Positions 10,901 through 23,339 of a stretch of 64,000 nucleotides of DNA are shown here, piece after piece. Below the pieces are notes generated by a model. It worked only from the letters and a program-made list of their open reading frames with translations, had not been told where the DNA came from and made no database searches. Origin of the DNA: Xiphophorus maculatus (lineage: Eukaryota; Chordata; Actinopteri; Cyprinodontiformes; Poeciliidae); assembly GCF_002775205.1 (NCBI RefSeq), contig NC_036456.1, forward strand, positions 8,955,463 through 9,019,462. Reading direction: 5' to 3'. The position numbers and the translations under genes are program-made. How positions within the stretch are numbered: the first letter of the stretch is position 1; each line of letters opens with the position of its first letter.

Positions 10901-13900
10901 GTGTGTTTGGGAGTTAAGCATTAATACTGACAACTCAGCTATGGACTAAATCAGCCACATTTTCATTTACAAGTGTCAACTTACTTGATACAGACAGTGT
11001 GATGGTTTCACTCCACTGTGTTGAAGAATACCAGTCATCTCTGATTCTACACTGACATATGTAGTTTCCACTGCTGGACTCAGAGACAATGAAAGTCCAG
11101 TCTTTACTGTCTGTCTTGTGTATTATTGACCCAGATTTCTTCCATTCACACGTCCACTCAGTGGTTTCTCCTCCCTGGATCTCACATGTCAGAGTGATCG
11201 ACTCACCACTGAACATCTGAGAACCGTTTGGTTGTTGAGTCACAAAAACCTTGTTGGAAACTGTTTACATCAGATATGGGCAGAAAAATTAAATCACATG
11301 AGAATTTTTTATTTCATAGTTTTAGTTTCTAAAAGTCTTAAAGAAAAAACTTACACATTATTTCAATGATGTTCTCAAGGCTTGAATAACTGTAGAATGA
11401 GGGATTTCCTCTCTTTCCATCACACTTATAGATTCCTCCTTGTGTCACAGTGATTTCTCTGTTTTCTTCATTATTTATTCTGAATTCAACAAAAGAAGAA
11501 TCTGAGGTCCGTCTGAACCATCTGTACTTCCATCCAGCAGAGGGCACCACTGAGCAGCTCAGTGTCACACTGCCCCCTACTGGTATGGTTGTTGAACCTG
11601 CTGTCAGTTTGGCTCCAGGTTTAGCTGCAGTTAACATGAATTAAAATTGGTTAATTTTTCTATAATAAAAAAACATACATGACTTGTAGCAGAACAAGCT
11701 ACAAACTCGTTAACTGAAATAAATGAGTAGATCAGGAAATTACTGAAAATATGTCAACAATGTAGAACTTTATTAATATGAATTATTCTGGTAGTTATTC
11801 ATCGTTTCAGACATTCAGATTAACAACCAGACTCTGATTATTGTGAGACTTCACAAACGTAAACCTGATATAAAAACTTTTTCTAATAGAAAGGTTCAAT
11901 CAGTGTGTGTGTGTTTGTATGTGTGTGTGGGAGTTAAGCATTAATACTGACAACTCAACTATGGACAAAATCAGCCACATTTTCATTTACAAATGTCAAC
12001 TTACTTGATACAGACAGTCTGATGGTTTCACTCCACTGTGTTGAAGAATACCAGTCATCTCTGCTTCTACACTGACACATGTAGTTTCCACTGCTGGACT
12101 CAGAGACAATGAAAGTCCAGTCTTTACTTTGTGTCCAGTGTATTATTGACCCAGATCTCCTCCATTCACACGTCCACTCAGTGGTTTCTCCTCCCTGGAC
12201 CTCACATGTCAGAGTGATCGACTCACCACTGAAGATATGAGAACCGTTTGGTTGTCGAGTCACAAAAACCTTGTTGGAAACTGTTTACATCAGATATGGG
12301 CAGAAAAATTAAATCACATGAGAAATATTAATTTCATAGTTTTAGTTTCTAACAGTCTTTAAAAAAAACTTACACATTTTTTGAATGATCTTCTCATGGC
12401 TTGAATGACTGTAGAATGAGGGATTTCCTCTCTTTCCATCACACTTATAGATTCCTCCTTGTGTCACAGTGATTTCTCTGTTTTCTTCATTATTTCTGCT
12501 GAATTCAACAAAAGAAGTGTCTGAGGTCCGCCTGAACCATCTGTACTTCCATCCAGCAGAGGGCTCCACTGAGCAGCTCAGAGTCACACTGCCCCCTACT
12601 GGTATGGTTGTTGAACCTGCTGTCAATGTGGCTCTGGGTCTGTCTGATGTTATAAAAACAAATATTTGATTTTATATAAAATACTGCAATTAAAAGCTTA
12701 TTGTAAAGAGTGATGCTTCTCTCAGATAAGTAAATATGTGAAAAAGCTGTAAATGCATTTTATTGTCATATTTGCTTATTATAGATACTTTTTAGAAATT
12801 AATAAAGAAAAATAATTTGTTTGAAATTGTTTCATTAAATAACATGAAAGAGGTCATTCTCATTTCTGAAAAGATAATGTGGTTAACTCAACAAATAAGC
12901 AAATCTATATATTCACATTAAGGTAAATAATATTTCCTTTGATTTGCTGCTCTTTTTCTTACTTGTGACTCACTTAAATTTTAAAAAGTTAAACCCAGTA
13001 ATTATGTTTGTTTCATATTTCAGACACTAATATATCAACAAAAAAATCTGCTTGAAATAATAAAATAAAATACATTTAGCAAATACATGTTTTTTTAGGG
13101 CTGATATAAAACTTTGTAATTCTTTAAAATATTCAGTTCTTACCTGAGACAGTAACAGTGACAGTTTTACTGCACTTTGAGTCACATGAACCCGTCCAGT
13201 TACCACAGCAATGAAATTCACCACTATAACCAGTAAACAGAGGACCAACTCTGAAATGTTTATCTGACTGATAGAGATAAATTTCTTGATTATTCCTTAT
13301 TAACCGGTATTGCCAGTCAGTGTCTCTTCCTTCATTCATGTCACAGATAAATGTAACAAACTCTCCAGCATAAAAAGTCGACCAGTTGGGTTCAACAGTC
13401 AGCACAGGATCTATAACAGAACCAACATTCAGCAAGTTTGTCTTTTGATTTATAACAAAAACACATCAAGCTAAAAATTAAAAGATAAACACAGAATAAT
13501 ATCTGATATAAAATATAAACTGAATTCTGTTCCTGAGAGGATAAATGATTAAAATACAGATTAAAAGTTGAAGTTACCGAGAGTTTGTCCACAGCAGAGC
13601 AGTGTGTTCAGCACTGGAATAAAGGTTGAAAGTTCATCAGCATGAATAATGAATTAATTAAATCAAAAATATTTGCCAAATCCTCACATTCAGCTATGAC
13701 TCTGTTTACCTGTTAAATAAATGCAACTATTATAAATATATTGAGTTTTTATTTGTTCTGATAGAATTAAGATCAAATGTTTTAGTTTATTGTTGATTTT
13801 CTGATGAGTTAAAACTTCATTTTATAAACTTCACATCCTGACTGAAGACAGAACATCTGCAGACGTTCTGCACGGCTACGGAAACTTCACACTCATCTCT

Positions 13901-14312
13901 ACTGGTAAAAAAGTGATAAAAGTTTTTAATGAATAATTTAAGTCTCTTGTATCAGATCATGTTTCATTTTTCTTCTGTGTTATATAATATGTTCATTGCT
14001 CCCACATTAGTTGTATGGGATATAAAGTTCTGTGCTAAAGTCTGATTTTACAATAAACAGCTTTTCAAAATGTTTGCACAGAAATGTTTGTGTTAGTAAT
14101 TTGTCACTGAAATAACCTGTTTGAAGTTGCAGCAAACACATCAAGAACAAATGGTTATACTAAGTAAAGCTACACAAATACAATGGAAGATAAAGTAGAT
14201 ATTACAGCAGACAAGATGTCAAAGACGATGTTCTTCTAATCTGCATCATTCATACAGATAAAGTGATCTACTTACAGAGTGAGACCAGAACCCTGGGTGA
14301 GGTGTTCCCCAT
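7947..14312 (-). CDS. Gene B: seven-Ig-domain FCRL/LITR-like receptor
   Basis: Exons: 14276-14312, 13578-13613 (signal peptide, starts MGNTSPRVLVSL), Ig1 13144-13410, Ig2 12374-12643, Ig3 12005-12280, Ig4 11355-11624, Ig5 10985-11260, Ig6 10336-10608, Ig7 9978-10241, helix 9214-9321, tail 9071-9086, 8894-8970, 8097-8156, 7947-8026. Summed length is 2310 nt, an open frame of 769 residues ending in TAG. Ig2/4/6 are one domain type (SAGWKYRWFRRTSD, GGIYKCDG) and Ig3/5/7 another (GESITLTCE, EWTCEW, DDWYSSTQWSE). The helix follows a GPVVG motif. Tail tyrosines lie in HEYSSPL, PTYAEI and VYSGI. The Ig7 donor (GTGATT) is weak and its 3' end differs from Ig3 and Ig5. Two tail exons present in gene C survive only as decayed remnants. 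A type I membrane receptor is inferred; the inhibitory role rests on TYAEI. Confidence 0.82.
8335..8522 (-). pseudogene. Two decayed tail exons of gene B
   Basis: At 8485-8522 a relative of gene C's VADKPRD...YSLIEL exon keeps the acceptor and the first residues (VADK). An internal deletion removes the tyrosine codon, shifts the frame into a stop, and the donor GTAAGT reads TTAAAT. At about 8335-8375 a relative of gene C's EGAVYYRL exon retains the GGCGCTGTTT core but lacks the tyrosine. Both are read from homology with gene C and lie in the right order between the intact tail exons 8894-8970 and 8097-8156. Confidence 0.6.
9978..12643 (-). repeat. Three-fold tandem repeat of an Ig exon pair (period ~1.02 kb)
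   Basis: Pairs 12643-12005, 11624-10985 and 10608-9978 each hold one 'SAGWKYRW' Ig exon and one 'TRQPN' Ig exon. Starts are spaced 1019 and 1016 bases apart. Intron sequence between and inside the pairs is also nearly identical, for example the stretch following each pair near 11640-11950 and 10620-10930. The unit of duplication was therefore genomic, introns included. Gene G has two such pairs. Confidence 0.9.
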
Positions 14313-15754
14313 CCTGACCTCAACCTGGAACCATGTGTTGCTCTGCTTTGGTCCAATAATCTTCCTTTCATAACATGCTGCCTCTGCAACGTCTCTAGAG
14401 AAATGGAGCCGTCTGAAACAGGATCAACGTTTTATCTGAGAATGACGGGACAACGTTTATTTTAAACACTGACATCACTGCACTGAGTTTCTGCTGTGAT
14501 GTTTCCGCTCCAATGATGACAAGTTGTGGTAAAAGAAGCACAGGACTTTTTTTTCTTTTTTTTTTGCAAAAGAGTTAATAAAAAATAAAATCAATAGATA
14601 AGCTTCTTCTGCTTTTTTAAAACCATAAAATGAAATTCACTTTAAATAAACTGTAAACAGCATTATTGTAACACATGAATAGTTTAAGTGTTTAATTCAC
14701 TACTTGGTTTGTGTTGCGTGCGAACTCTCTGGCAAACAAACCATAAAATCCCCTTTTCATCTAAACACAAGTGATGGTGAGAATGATCTCACCTATCACA
14801 GATATATAAGGTCTTAGGTGTGAATAAACAGACATGAGATCAGACAGTGTGAAATAGTTTGGAGTTTAACCTGTTGGACCCTAAGGGGGTATAAATAAAT
14901 TTCTGCCTGACAAAAACACACAAAAGTAAATCACTTATAGCCTCAGAGCTATTAGATTTAAATAGATTTAAGAAGAAACTCTAAAAATGTACGGAGAGTG
15001 AAAAAAAGTTTCTGTGTTTCATTTAGCAGCGTCTGTTTGTGATACAAGAAGAAGGATGGAAAATCTTATTTTCAGCAGAATAATCCTCTAACAATGATAT
15101 CAGTCAAACCTACACCACACACTGACCTTTAACCTGATCCTAACTTTAGCCTCATCTACAATATGTCATATATTAATTTCTTAGCTCAGCATAAAGAAGC
15201 CGTTAGCAGCTCTGCTAACCCAGCATGGGTTTTGGCTGTGAGGTCGTGGAAAAGCATTTGGTTTTCTGATGTTACTTAATTTTCAGTTTTCTTTACTAAA
15301 TATTTCACTTTAGTCCAGATCTTCCACCAAGAGACGAGGAAACATTACAGAGTGTCCTGCAGAAACTCTATAAATACAATTGCAAATGTGCTGAGCTTCA
15401 TCTTCAGTGACATCCTGCTCAAGAAATGTTGACCAAAGAAGCAGAAGTTCTCTTTAATAGTATGACGACTCAGCACTGCCCTCTTGTGGCAGGCTTTTGA
15501 ATACAGACTGCAGGCCATTGTTTCAGAGTTTAGGTCTGGCACTTCCTTCCTGGTGTTTTAATCTAAATTGTCCATTCAACTGAATCTAAAAATTGTCCCA
15601 TTTATTCTAGTTTCAGAAGAAATAATATGTGTTTCAAGACTCTCTGAATTGTTGTTTGTGCTAAGCTAACATGGTTGTTGCAGCTTCAGGCAGCAGCTGT
15701 GTTTTCAGTGAGGATGAGGATGTTGAGCTTGATGATGGATGTGTGAGATGTTCT

Positions 15755-16620
15755 GCTGCCGTTTCCTCCACAGCCAATCAGACTGGATGGAGCAGGTTCA
15801 TGTGAAGCAGCAGAATCCTGCAGACACACAAGTTTTCTTCCTGGATGGATCACCGGACATTCAGCCCTTTACTGGAACTCTGACAGAAATGACTACTTAA
15901 TAGCACCATCTGCTGGCCACTATCTGTAAGCACAAGTCACTGACAGAAGAAGGTGGGATTTTTCCCCCCACCAAGATTCACAGATTAAATAAATAATGTT
16001 CACTGTTGTTATCAGGAAATGAAGTAAAACACACTTTTCTTTTCTGTTTTTTATTGTTAATATATTACTTTCAATAACTGGAAAATGCATTTTAATTGAT
16101 TTTGTATCAGGTATTGTATCTCCAACTGCTACTCCACTGTTTTAATTTTTCAACTCTCTAAAAATAACAATATTGTAAAAAATGAATTGATGTTTCTTTT
16201 ATTTTCCTCCTGATACTTAAAACCTAGAAAGAGCAAAAAACAAAAACTGCTTTCATTAAAGCACTTAGCTTTTCTTTTTTTTTTAAATTAGTCTTCGGTC
16301 ATCTATTATTTCTTAAAGCAGCCTGCAGGTTTGTCACTCTATACTCTATACAGAACAAATCCTGAACAAATAATAATAAATTAACACACTGTGATAATTG
16401 GAGCTGTTTGTCATTGTTGCCGTTTCCTCCACAGCCCAAACACACTGGATGGATCAGGTTCATGTGAAGCAGCAGAATCATGAAGACACACAAGTTTTCT
16501 TCCTGCGTCACATTATTGAACTGGCGGCCAGTTTCTGGACCGATAACTTGGAAAACTATGACTTAATGTCTCCATCTGCTGGCCACTAGCTGTAAACACA
16601 AGTCAGGGACAGAACACAGC
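15755..16620. repeat. Diverged direct repeat, ~200 bp, two copies
   Basis: 15755-15960 and 16415-16620 share long stretches: a GCCGTTTCCTCCACAGCC start, GGTTCATGTGAAGCAGCAGA, CACACAAGTTTTCTTCCTG and CATCTGCTGGCCACTA. They are separated by about 450 bases of unrelated A+T-rich sequence. Not coding in a shared frame. Either an old tandem duplication or two copies of an unrecognised repeat. Confidence 0.7.
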
Positions 16621-16997
16621 GTCTATTTTTGGTAATGAATCATTTAAATAAATAATGTTTATTGTAGAACAGGGTATTTATGTAAGTGTTTAATTATAAT
16701 TACTTTTGACAATACTAAAAATTTCAAAATATCCACAACAGCCCTGTGTAGCACTATAAAATATAGTAGTAATATAAAATGTGATTTATTAAAATATTAC
16801 ATTTGATTTACAATTACTGTCAAATTGTTCATTTCCTCATTTGTTTGTGTGAGACAATAAAGAAAATGATCAAACACTACCTACTATTTAATGAATACCT
16901 GAATAACGTCTCTGTGTTGTAGAGACTATGTCATTTATTCATGTTTATACATTTATACATCTAGATATTTATGCACATTTCTATAAAAACATACACC

Positions 16998-17041
16998 AAT
17001 TTACAAACTGCGTCACAGTCTTGTGACACAGTTTGTAAATT
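16998..17041. repeat. Long imperfect hairpin downstream of gene C
   Basis: Arms AATTTACAAACTG (16998-17010) and its complement (17029-17041), continued inward by TCACA/TGTGA. The homologous sequence near 38930 has only the left half. Confidence 0.8.
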
Positions 17042-17621
17042 ACACAGTTGAGTATTAAATTGCATCTCATGGAACATGAAAAATATGTCATTTGTTAATA
17101 CTGAACTTTAATCATAAAAATACTCATGTTCCACTACTCACATTTGCTTAAAATTTCAGAAAACCACTTTGAGAAGCAAACAGAAAGACACCAAATTTAC
17201 AAATTTACCTAATTCATACAGTTAGACGAAAGTTCATCCAAATATTAAAAAAAAAAAAAAAAAAATGTTTGAATTTTAAGGATAAACATATTTTTACATA
17301 TCCCCCGTGTTTACCATTGTACTGTTGAGAAATTAAAAAGAATTTGAGTAATTTTAATTAACTCAAAACAGGAAAAGTTTTGTTTGATTTCATGAATCAT
17401 GTATTTTTATACAGAGTGTGTAACTAATATACTCACTCTGTATATTAAAGCAAAGTAAAGCAGAATTACCAGTATAATAAATAACTGGGAATGTTGAGAG
17501 GGATTATTTTAACACATACAAAGCAACAGTTAAAATCAGTTTTATGAAAGGTTAATATTTGGCTTGTCACAATAGATCCTACAAAAATGACATGAGTTAG
17601 AAGCTGTAGACTGAACTACAC

Positions 17622-20600
17622 CTAGATGGTGTTATTGTTCTCTGGTCCTGAGTTGATTTCTGAATAAACAGCCTCTTCTTTTGCTCCAGGGCGCCCCCTA
17701 CCTGTGAAAGGACAACGACTGTAAGACTTCAATGTACTTTTTCATACACAAATTACTTTTTTTTTTTACTCGATTTAAACTTTACATTCCTACAATAATT
17801 TTTCCTGTAAATTCTTAATTCTAAATACAAGTAGGTAATAAGCACAAATTCACTTTCGGTTTATTTTATTTTTGAATATTGTATCACATGTCTAAATATT
17901 TATATTTTTACTTGCATCAAGACGGTTTACAGTGTGTAAAAACATTTAAGCATTTCTATTTTGTCACAAAAAGAAGCTTTGTTTTTGTCAAACATTGGTC
18001 GATAGCGATGGAAAGTAAAATATTAAGTTGGAGTTGACTGTACCTTTCATTCCTGATTCCAGACGATAGTAAACAGCGCCCTCTACTGGTTCATTTGGGA
18101 TACCTGTTCAAATAAACAAGTCACAATTTCTAAAAAAACAAACAAAAAACAAAGTGATCTAAACTAGGCTGATATTTTTCTTCTTTAAGTTGTTTTTGTG
18201 ACTTACTCTCTTTCCCAAAGTTTTTCAGTTCAATGAGAGAGTAGGTTGCATCTCTGGGTTTGTCTGCCACTGAAACATTTCAGGATTTTTCAGATCAGTT
18301 GCCTGCATTTGAACATGCAGCAGTTATATCTGGTGGAAAAGATTCACTTTACCATTTCCACTGGAGTCTGAGAAGTTGACCGACTCGTAGATATGATCGT
18401 CACCTACAGTGCAGGAAAAAAAGTGAATAGAATATTGCATTAACTCACACGCAGCCATTTGTTGATTTCACTGAGCAAATTCTAAAGCTTTCCTTACTGA
18501 ATATGTAAACGCAATCTTATCGATACAAATGATAACATAGCTAAAAATGTCTAGAGTATTAAGGACAAAAATTGTTTAATTTCTGACCATGCAGAGGAGA
18601 GCTGCTCTCATTGGTGTCATTCTTGTTGAATCCATTATTTACTCCGCAGCTGATTTTTAACAGCTTCCACCTAAAACAGTGTAAATGGTGTAAATCTTTT
18701 CACAAAAATGTATCAATTTTAGATATTTGAGGTGAAGTGATGCGCTTTACTGACCAGCGGCAGCGTAAATCTGTGAACAACAAATATATTCTCTTAATAC
18801 TTCATCGTTCAAATATTGTTATTATACCTTCACAATGACCAATCTCACCTTTGGACCGCCTGTAGTACCACAGTAACACCAGAAGAAGAACCAGGAGGAT
18901 TCCACCGACAGGTCCGATGATCATAAGGACATCAGATGAAGAGCTGACAGGAGTGGACACTGTTACTGGAAAGAACAGTGTCATGTTCATTTTGTTGTTT
19001 TTTTTTTTACAATCTCATTTACTTCTTACTCAGTTATTAGAAAAATAGAGTTTACATGTAGAACCTAAAATGTAAACTAAAATGAAAATAAAACTCAACA
19101 AAAAATGTCTTCAGACACATTTTGTCCCCCAGCTGAGCAGAATCCCCACCTACAACCAACTGATAGATACGTATCCATAGCAACTAAATCTGGACGTCCT
19201 CCATGTTCCTTTGAACACACACTATGCAGTTTAAATATAATCATAGAAAGGTTTACAGAAATATATTGAATACCATTATCAATGTTAGGTCTCATTAACA
19301 TAATGTTGTTTCTATCGCCTAAATGTTCATTTAAAGGGAAAAAAAGTATTTTCTTTAGAAAGAAAGAAAGAAAACATTTTTCCTATTTGCAAATTGTTTC
19401 TTTTTGTGGGTAGTCATTTTTTTATTAGGTTTTCATCTCATGTGCAGTCTTTTGACAAAATGTTTTTGTTTATTATGCATTGACTCTTAGATTTACACTA
19501 CATCAACAACATACTCACCTAATGGAAAACAATGAAAAAACATCTTAAAAGCATTTTCATATATTAGCTTTTTCACTGCAAACTTCTTGACATGCTACTT
19601 CAAAGTCATATATTAGTGAAAATATTTAGAACTTTTAGCCATTTATATCATTTCCACATATATCTTTTCTATTGAGAATAAAATGTGCAGCTACAGTTAA
19701 AATCAAACAGGAGGGGCCAGCGTGACAGTGCATTTTCAATCAGTGCCACATTTGTTTGCGATGAGGATAAGATTGTTTTCCCATGATTAGACACCAGCAG
19801 AGAGAGAGAAAAAAAACACAAATACCTTATCACTTGAATGGAATATAATCAGAATATTTAAACTGTGTTTTGAATTTGCAGAGCACATTTCAGCAACAAG
19901 GCAGTTCAAAGGGTTTTGAACTGACTTTTCCGGACGACGCTCAGCTAGTCTTTGGGCTCCGACCAAAACCAGCTGCCTGGTTTTATTACATGTTGGGCTG
20001 GTCATGACGAAAAAAAAATATGACTCACCTGACACAGACACTGGGATCTTTTCACTCCACTTTGTCACAGAATGCCAGTCGTCTCTGCGTCTACACTGAC
20101 ACATGTACTCTTCACTACTGGACTCATTAACATTGACAGTCAGATGTTTATCATTTCCCATTTTTACAGTTTTCCCATCTCTCCTCCATTCACACGTCCA
20201 ATCAGTGGTTTCTCCTCCCTGGACCTCACATGTCAGAGTGATCGACTCACCACTGAACATCTGAGGCCAGTTTGGTTGTCGAGTCACAACAACCTTGTTG
20301 GAAACTGTTTCCATCAGATATGGACAGTTGAAAACAAACCAAAACATAAAAATAAATTAAAAACACCTCATGAGTTTAAGCTAAAAAGTAAAGAATAATC
20401 AACTGCATTTAAAATAAATAATTGAACTTACAGCTTATTGTGATGCTGACTTCGTCACTTACAAGACTTTGATAGTTTTCATTTCCTCTCATTCCCAGAC
20501 ATCGGTATATTCCTGCTTGTGCTACATTAATATCTCTGTTTTCTTCATCAGTGAGTTGAACTTCAGGTGTGTTTTTGGTCCTTATGTACCATTTGTATTT

Positions 20601-21519
20601 CCATCCAGCAGAGGGCAGAGAGCAGCTCAGTGTCACACTGCCCCCTACTGGTATGGTTGTAGGACCTGCAGTCAGTGTGGGTTTGGGTTGAGCTGATGTT
20701 AATGAAATGAAATAAAAACGTCAGTTAATATGTTTAGTTATTGTTCAGTCAGACTGAGAACAAATATTCAAATGTCTCATCATAATATATGACAAAAATC
20801 TATAATTGAGTTTCTCTAATGGGAATCACGTGTTATCTTGAAATAGTTATCTTAATTTAAAAACCCAAATAAAAAAAAGAAAGAAAAAGAAGAGAAAACA
20901 AAAGATGACAAACAATTTATGCTATTCTGTGATTAGCTCACCTAATGAAAAATAACTAGGAACAAAAAAAAAGCTAAAGTGATTTTCTGCATATAGATTT
21001 AACTTACAGAGGAGTAAACATGTGTATTAGCTACACAACTCTCAACAATGTACAAATCTGGTTGAATAAGATCATTTGGACTCACCAGTAACAGTTAAAG
21101 AGACAGTATCACTGCACTTGGTATCACCAGAGCTCTTCCTGAGTCCACAACACTGGTATTCATCACTGTGATCGATTTGGATAGGTAGTAATGTGAAGCT
21201 TTTGTACGGGTTGGAGCGAAGAAATTGTTCTCCATTTTTTTTTATCTCATATTCCCAGTCGGTGTCTTTGCCTTCATTCATGTCACAAATGAACGTCACG
21301 CTCTCTCCAGGATGAAAAGTCGACCAGTTGGGATCAATAGTCAGAATTGCGCCTAAAACGCAGCACAACACATTTAGCACATTTATCATGCAGTTTATAC
21401 AGACGTGGTTCATCCTGAGATTATAAATAAATATGAAGAATAAAAGAGAAAATACCTTCAGCATGTCTGCAGCAGAGAAGTGCATTCATCACTAAAATAA
21501 AACCTAAAACTTTTGTCAT
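17622..21519 (-). CDS. Gene C: three-Ig-domain receptor with long ITIM-type tail
   Basis: Exons: 21456-21519 (signal peptide MTKVLGFILVMNALLCC), Ig1 21086-21352, Ig2 20432-20692, Ig3 20029-20304, helix 18849-18965, tail 18755-18770 (16 nt), 18588-18670, 18353-18403, 18207-18269, 18044-18103, 17622-17701. Total 1338 nt, open for 445 residues, stop TAG. Ig1 carries extra cysteines (YQCCG...KC). The helix follows IIGPVGG and ends WYYRRSKG. Tail tyrosines sit in HIYESVNF, ATYSLIEL, VYYRL and VYSEI, the last a textbook ITIM core. This is the most complete tail in the cluster and a useful reference for the others. Expected to act at the leukocyte surface, signalling through SH2-domain phosphatases; this is family inference. 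Gene D is the closest full-length relative. Confidence 0.85.
19880..19915. mobile_element. Short L2-like 3'-end fragment in gene C intron
   Basis: AGCACATTTCAGCAACAAGG and the bases after it closely match the 3' end of the L2-like element at 39286 onwards (AGCACATTTCAGCAGCAAGG). Gene D's matching intron lacks it. Confidence 0.5.
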
Positions 21520-23011
21520 TATTAATGTTAAAAGTTCACAAACAAGCACAGAGTGTTGCTTCGTAACGTCCAGCTCTGACACTAACACGTTCTTTTCATA
21601 TCACTGAAATTTCCGATCAGTAGCGCTAGTTTCCTGTTCTGTGAGCTCATGGTCACTTTTTTTATCTTCATCTGAGAAACATCATAGCTAAAGAATAAGT
21701 ACTACCACAAATATTTTGACACTTCCCACACAATGTTTTGACACTTAGTTTAACTTCCTTAAACTAAGGTGACTCATGAAAAGACACCCCAGTTAAACGG
21801 TTTTAGGTAACCATTTGTTTAAAGGTCATGTTCAGTTTAGCTTAAATTAAAAGATTCATTTGCTCAAAAACTAGACGAAGATATGATGTGCAAAACAAAC
21901 AAAAAATTCTCAAAAACCTAATGTAAATAGGAGAGAATGAAGATAACAGATTTTGCAAATTATTACATTAGTGAACGTTCTAATATATAGAATTTTTCTC
22001 ATTAAATAAAAGATTAGTTTAAAATTTAGTAAAAAAAAACTACAAAAGAAGAGCAGTCAATGCACATACTGTCAAAAGTGAACATTTTGTTCATTTTTTT
22101 CTATTTTATCTGCGCCATTCAAACACAGGAAGTGACATCGCTGCACAACAAGCCTGATTTCCTGGCCTGATAATGACATTCTGTGTGTCGGAGGAATATT
22201 CTTTACGTTTTATTTTGGCACAAGTTGCACTGAATTGATCAAAACAACCTAAAAAATTGTTTTTTATTTTGGAATTTAAAACCTCCGACTTCAGTCTTTT
22301 GTCTTTCACCATGGAGAACTGACACTTCCTGTCCACCTAACAGAAGCCATTTTGGGTTAAACTGCTTAATAAGGCTTTAAGCTTTAGTATAGGGCCTTTA
22401 ATCAATTGTTTGACATGTTATTTTAATAAGTACACAATAAAATCACAATTTGTTTCACATGTTAACAACCTCATTGTTCATCTTGTTAAATCTTTCTGCA
22501 GATTGTGGAATCAATTTTAATACCAGTAAACTGACCAAGCAATGAAAGTCCACATGTAGGTTCATTTTCCACCAGTTTGAAAATAACTTATTCCATTCTT
22601 TCTGCTTTTAACTTGTAATGGACTGAATACTCATGTAGATATCATCTTGGACTGGAAACTTAAATACTATTTTCTGTTGACACTGAACAAAACTTTAAAA
22701 CAGTCCAATCAACATCATTAATGTTTTACACACCATGCATTCATGAACTTTCACTCATTTTATTGAAAACAGGCACCGATATCCAAACTCTGTGACAATT
22801 TCGTATTTATTGCAAACATAGCATAACTGTAAAAGCTACAAATCCAGCTACGTAGGAAAGAACGGAGTTTGTAATTTTCATCTTTAATTTTATTTCACAA
22901 GAATCTTACAACATTTCAATTTATGAATGTGCGACCTATCCTATTTATGACATGAGCGAAAATGTAAAATTAGAGCGCATCTGATTCTTGAAGAGATATA
23001 GCATAATTAAA
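21520..23011. other. Intergenic region upstream of gene C
   Basis: Gene C's promoter flank. Almost identical to 28131-29624 upstream of gene D, including a small open frame (22106-22336 and 28720-28950) that is probably not a gene because its diverged relatives at 31180-31640 and 34080-34290 do not keep it. Confidence 0.6.
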
Positions 23012-23304
23012 TTATCTTTGGCATCTTAAAGCTGCAGAAATACAATAATCATCACAACATATAATGAAAACAGGGCAGCAGAATTGTCCAGTGTTGTTTC
23101 TGATCGTAAAATAATGTGGAGTATCTGTTGCTGCTGGACTCCAATCTCCTGCTGAGAGAGAGAGAGAGCATATATTTATAAAATTATCATGTGCTTTAAT
23201 TTGTCCAAAAGAAACATCTTGGATAATAAAGTTTTTGCGTGAATGACGAGGATGTTATTTACCTTTTTGTTGTTCGGGTTACTAGTTCTCACCTTCACTG
23301 GGGT
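23012..23304 (-). CDS. Possible alternative 3' exons of gene D (DPSEG mini-exon and terminal exon)
   Basis: A 12-nt exon at 23293-23304 (acceptor TTTTAG, donor GTGAGA) encodes PSEG. It is followed by a terminal exon at 23012-23148 (acceptor CAGCAG, stop TAA) beginning GDWSPAATDTPHYF. The latter resembles gene B's last exon (SPAATDKTVYSGI), so it is a receptor tail exon. Both are phase 1 and could be joined after gene D exon 24975-25025 in place of 24686-24756. The same two exons occur downstream of gene E's Ig exon. Whether they are used in gene D cannot be told from DNA. Confidence 0.5.
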
Positions 23305-23339
23305 CTAAAACAGAAACCGGATATCAGAACAGTTTATTA

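Larger units (their letters stand above)
14313..17621. other. Intergenic region between gene B and gene C
   Basis: Holds gene B's promoter flank (shared with G' at 63348-64000), a diverged direct repeat (15755-15960 and 16415-16620), an A-run at about 17247-17263, a hairpin (16998-17041) and gene C's 3' flank. No gene recognised. Part of the 3' flank (about 16775-17060) is homologous to 38700-38960 in gene G. Confidence 0.6.

Noticed and set aside
22106-22336. 76-residue open frame repeated at 28720-28950
   Set aside because: Both lie in recently duplicated upstream DNA; diverged relatives at about 31180-31640 and 34080-34290 do not preserve the frame, and no domain or splice context is visible.
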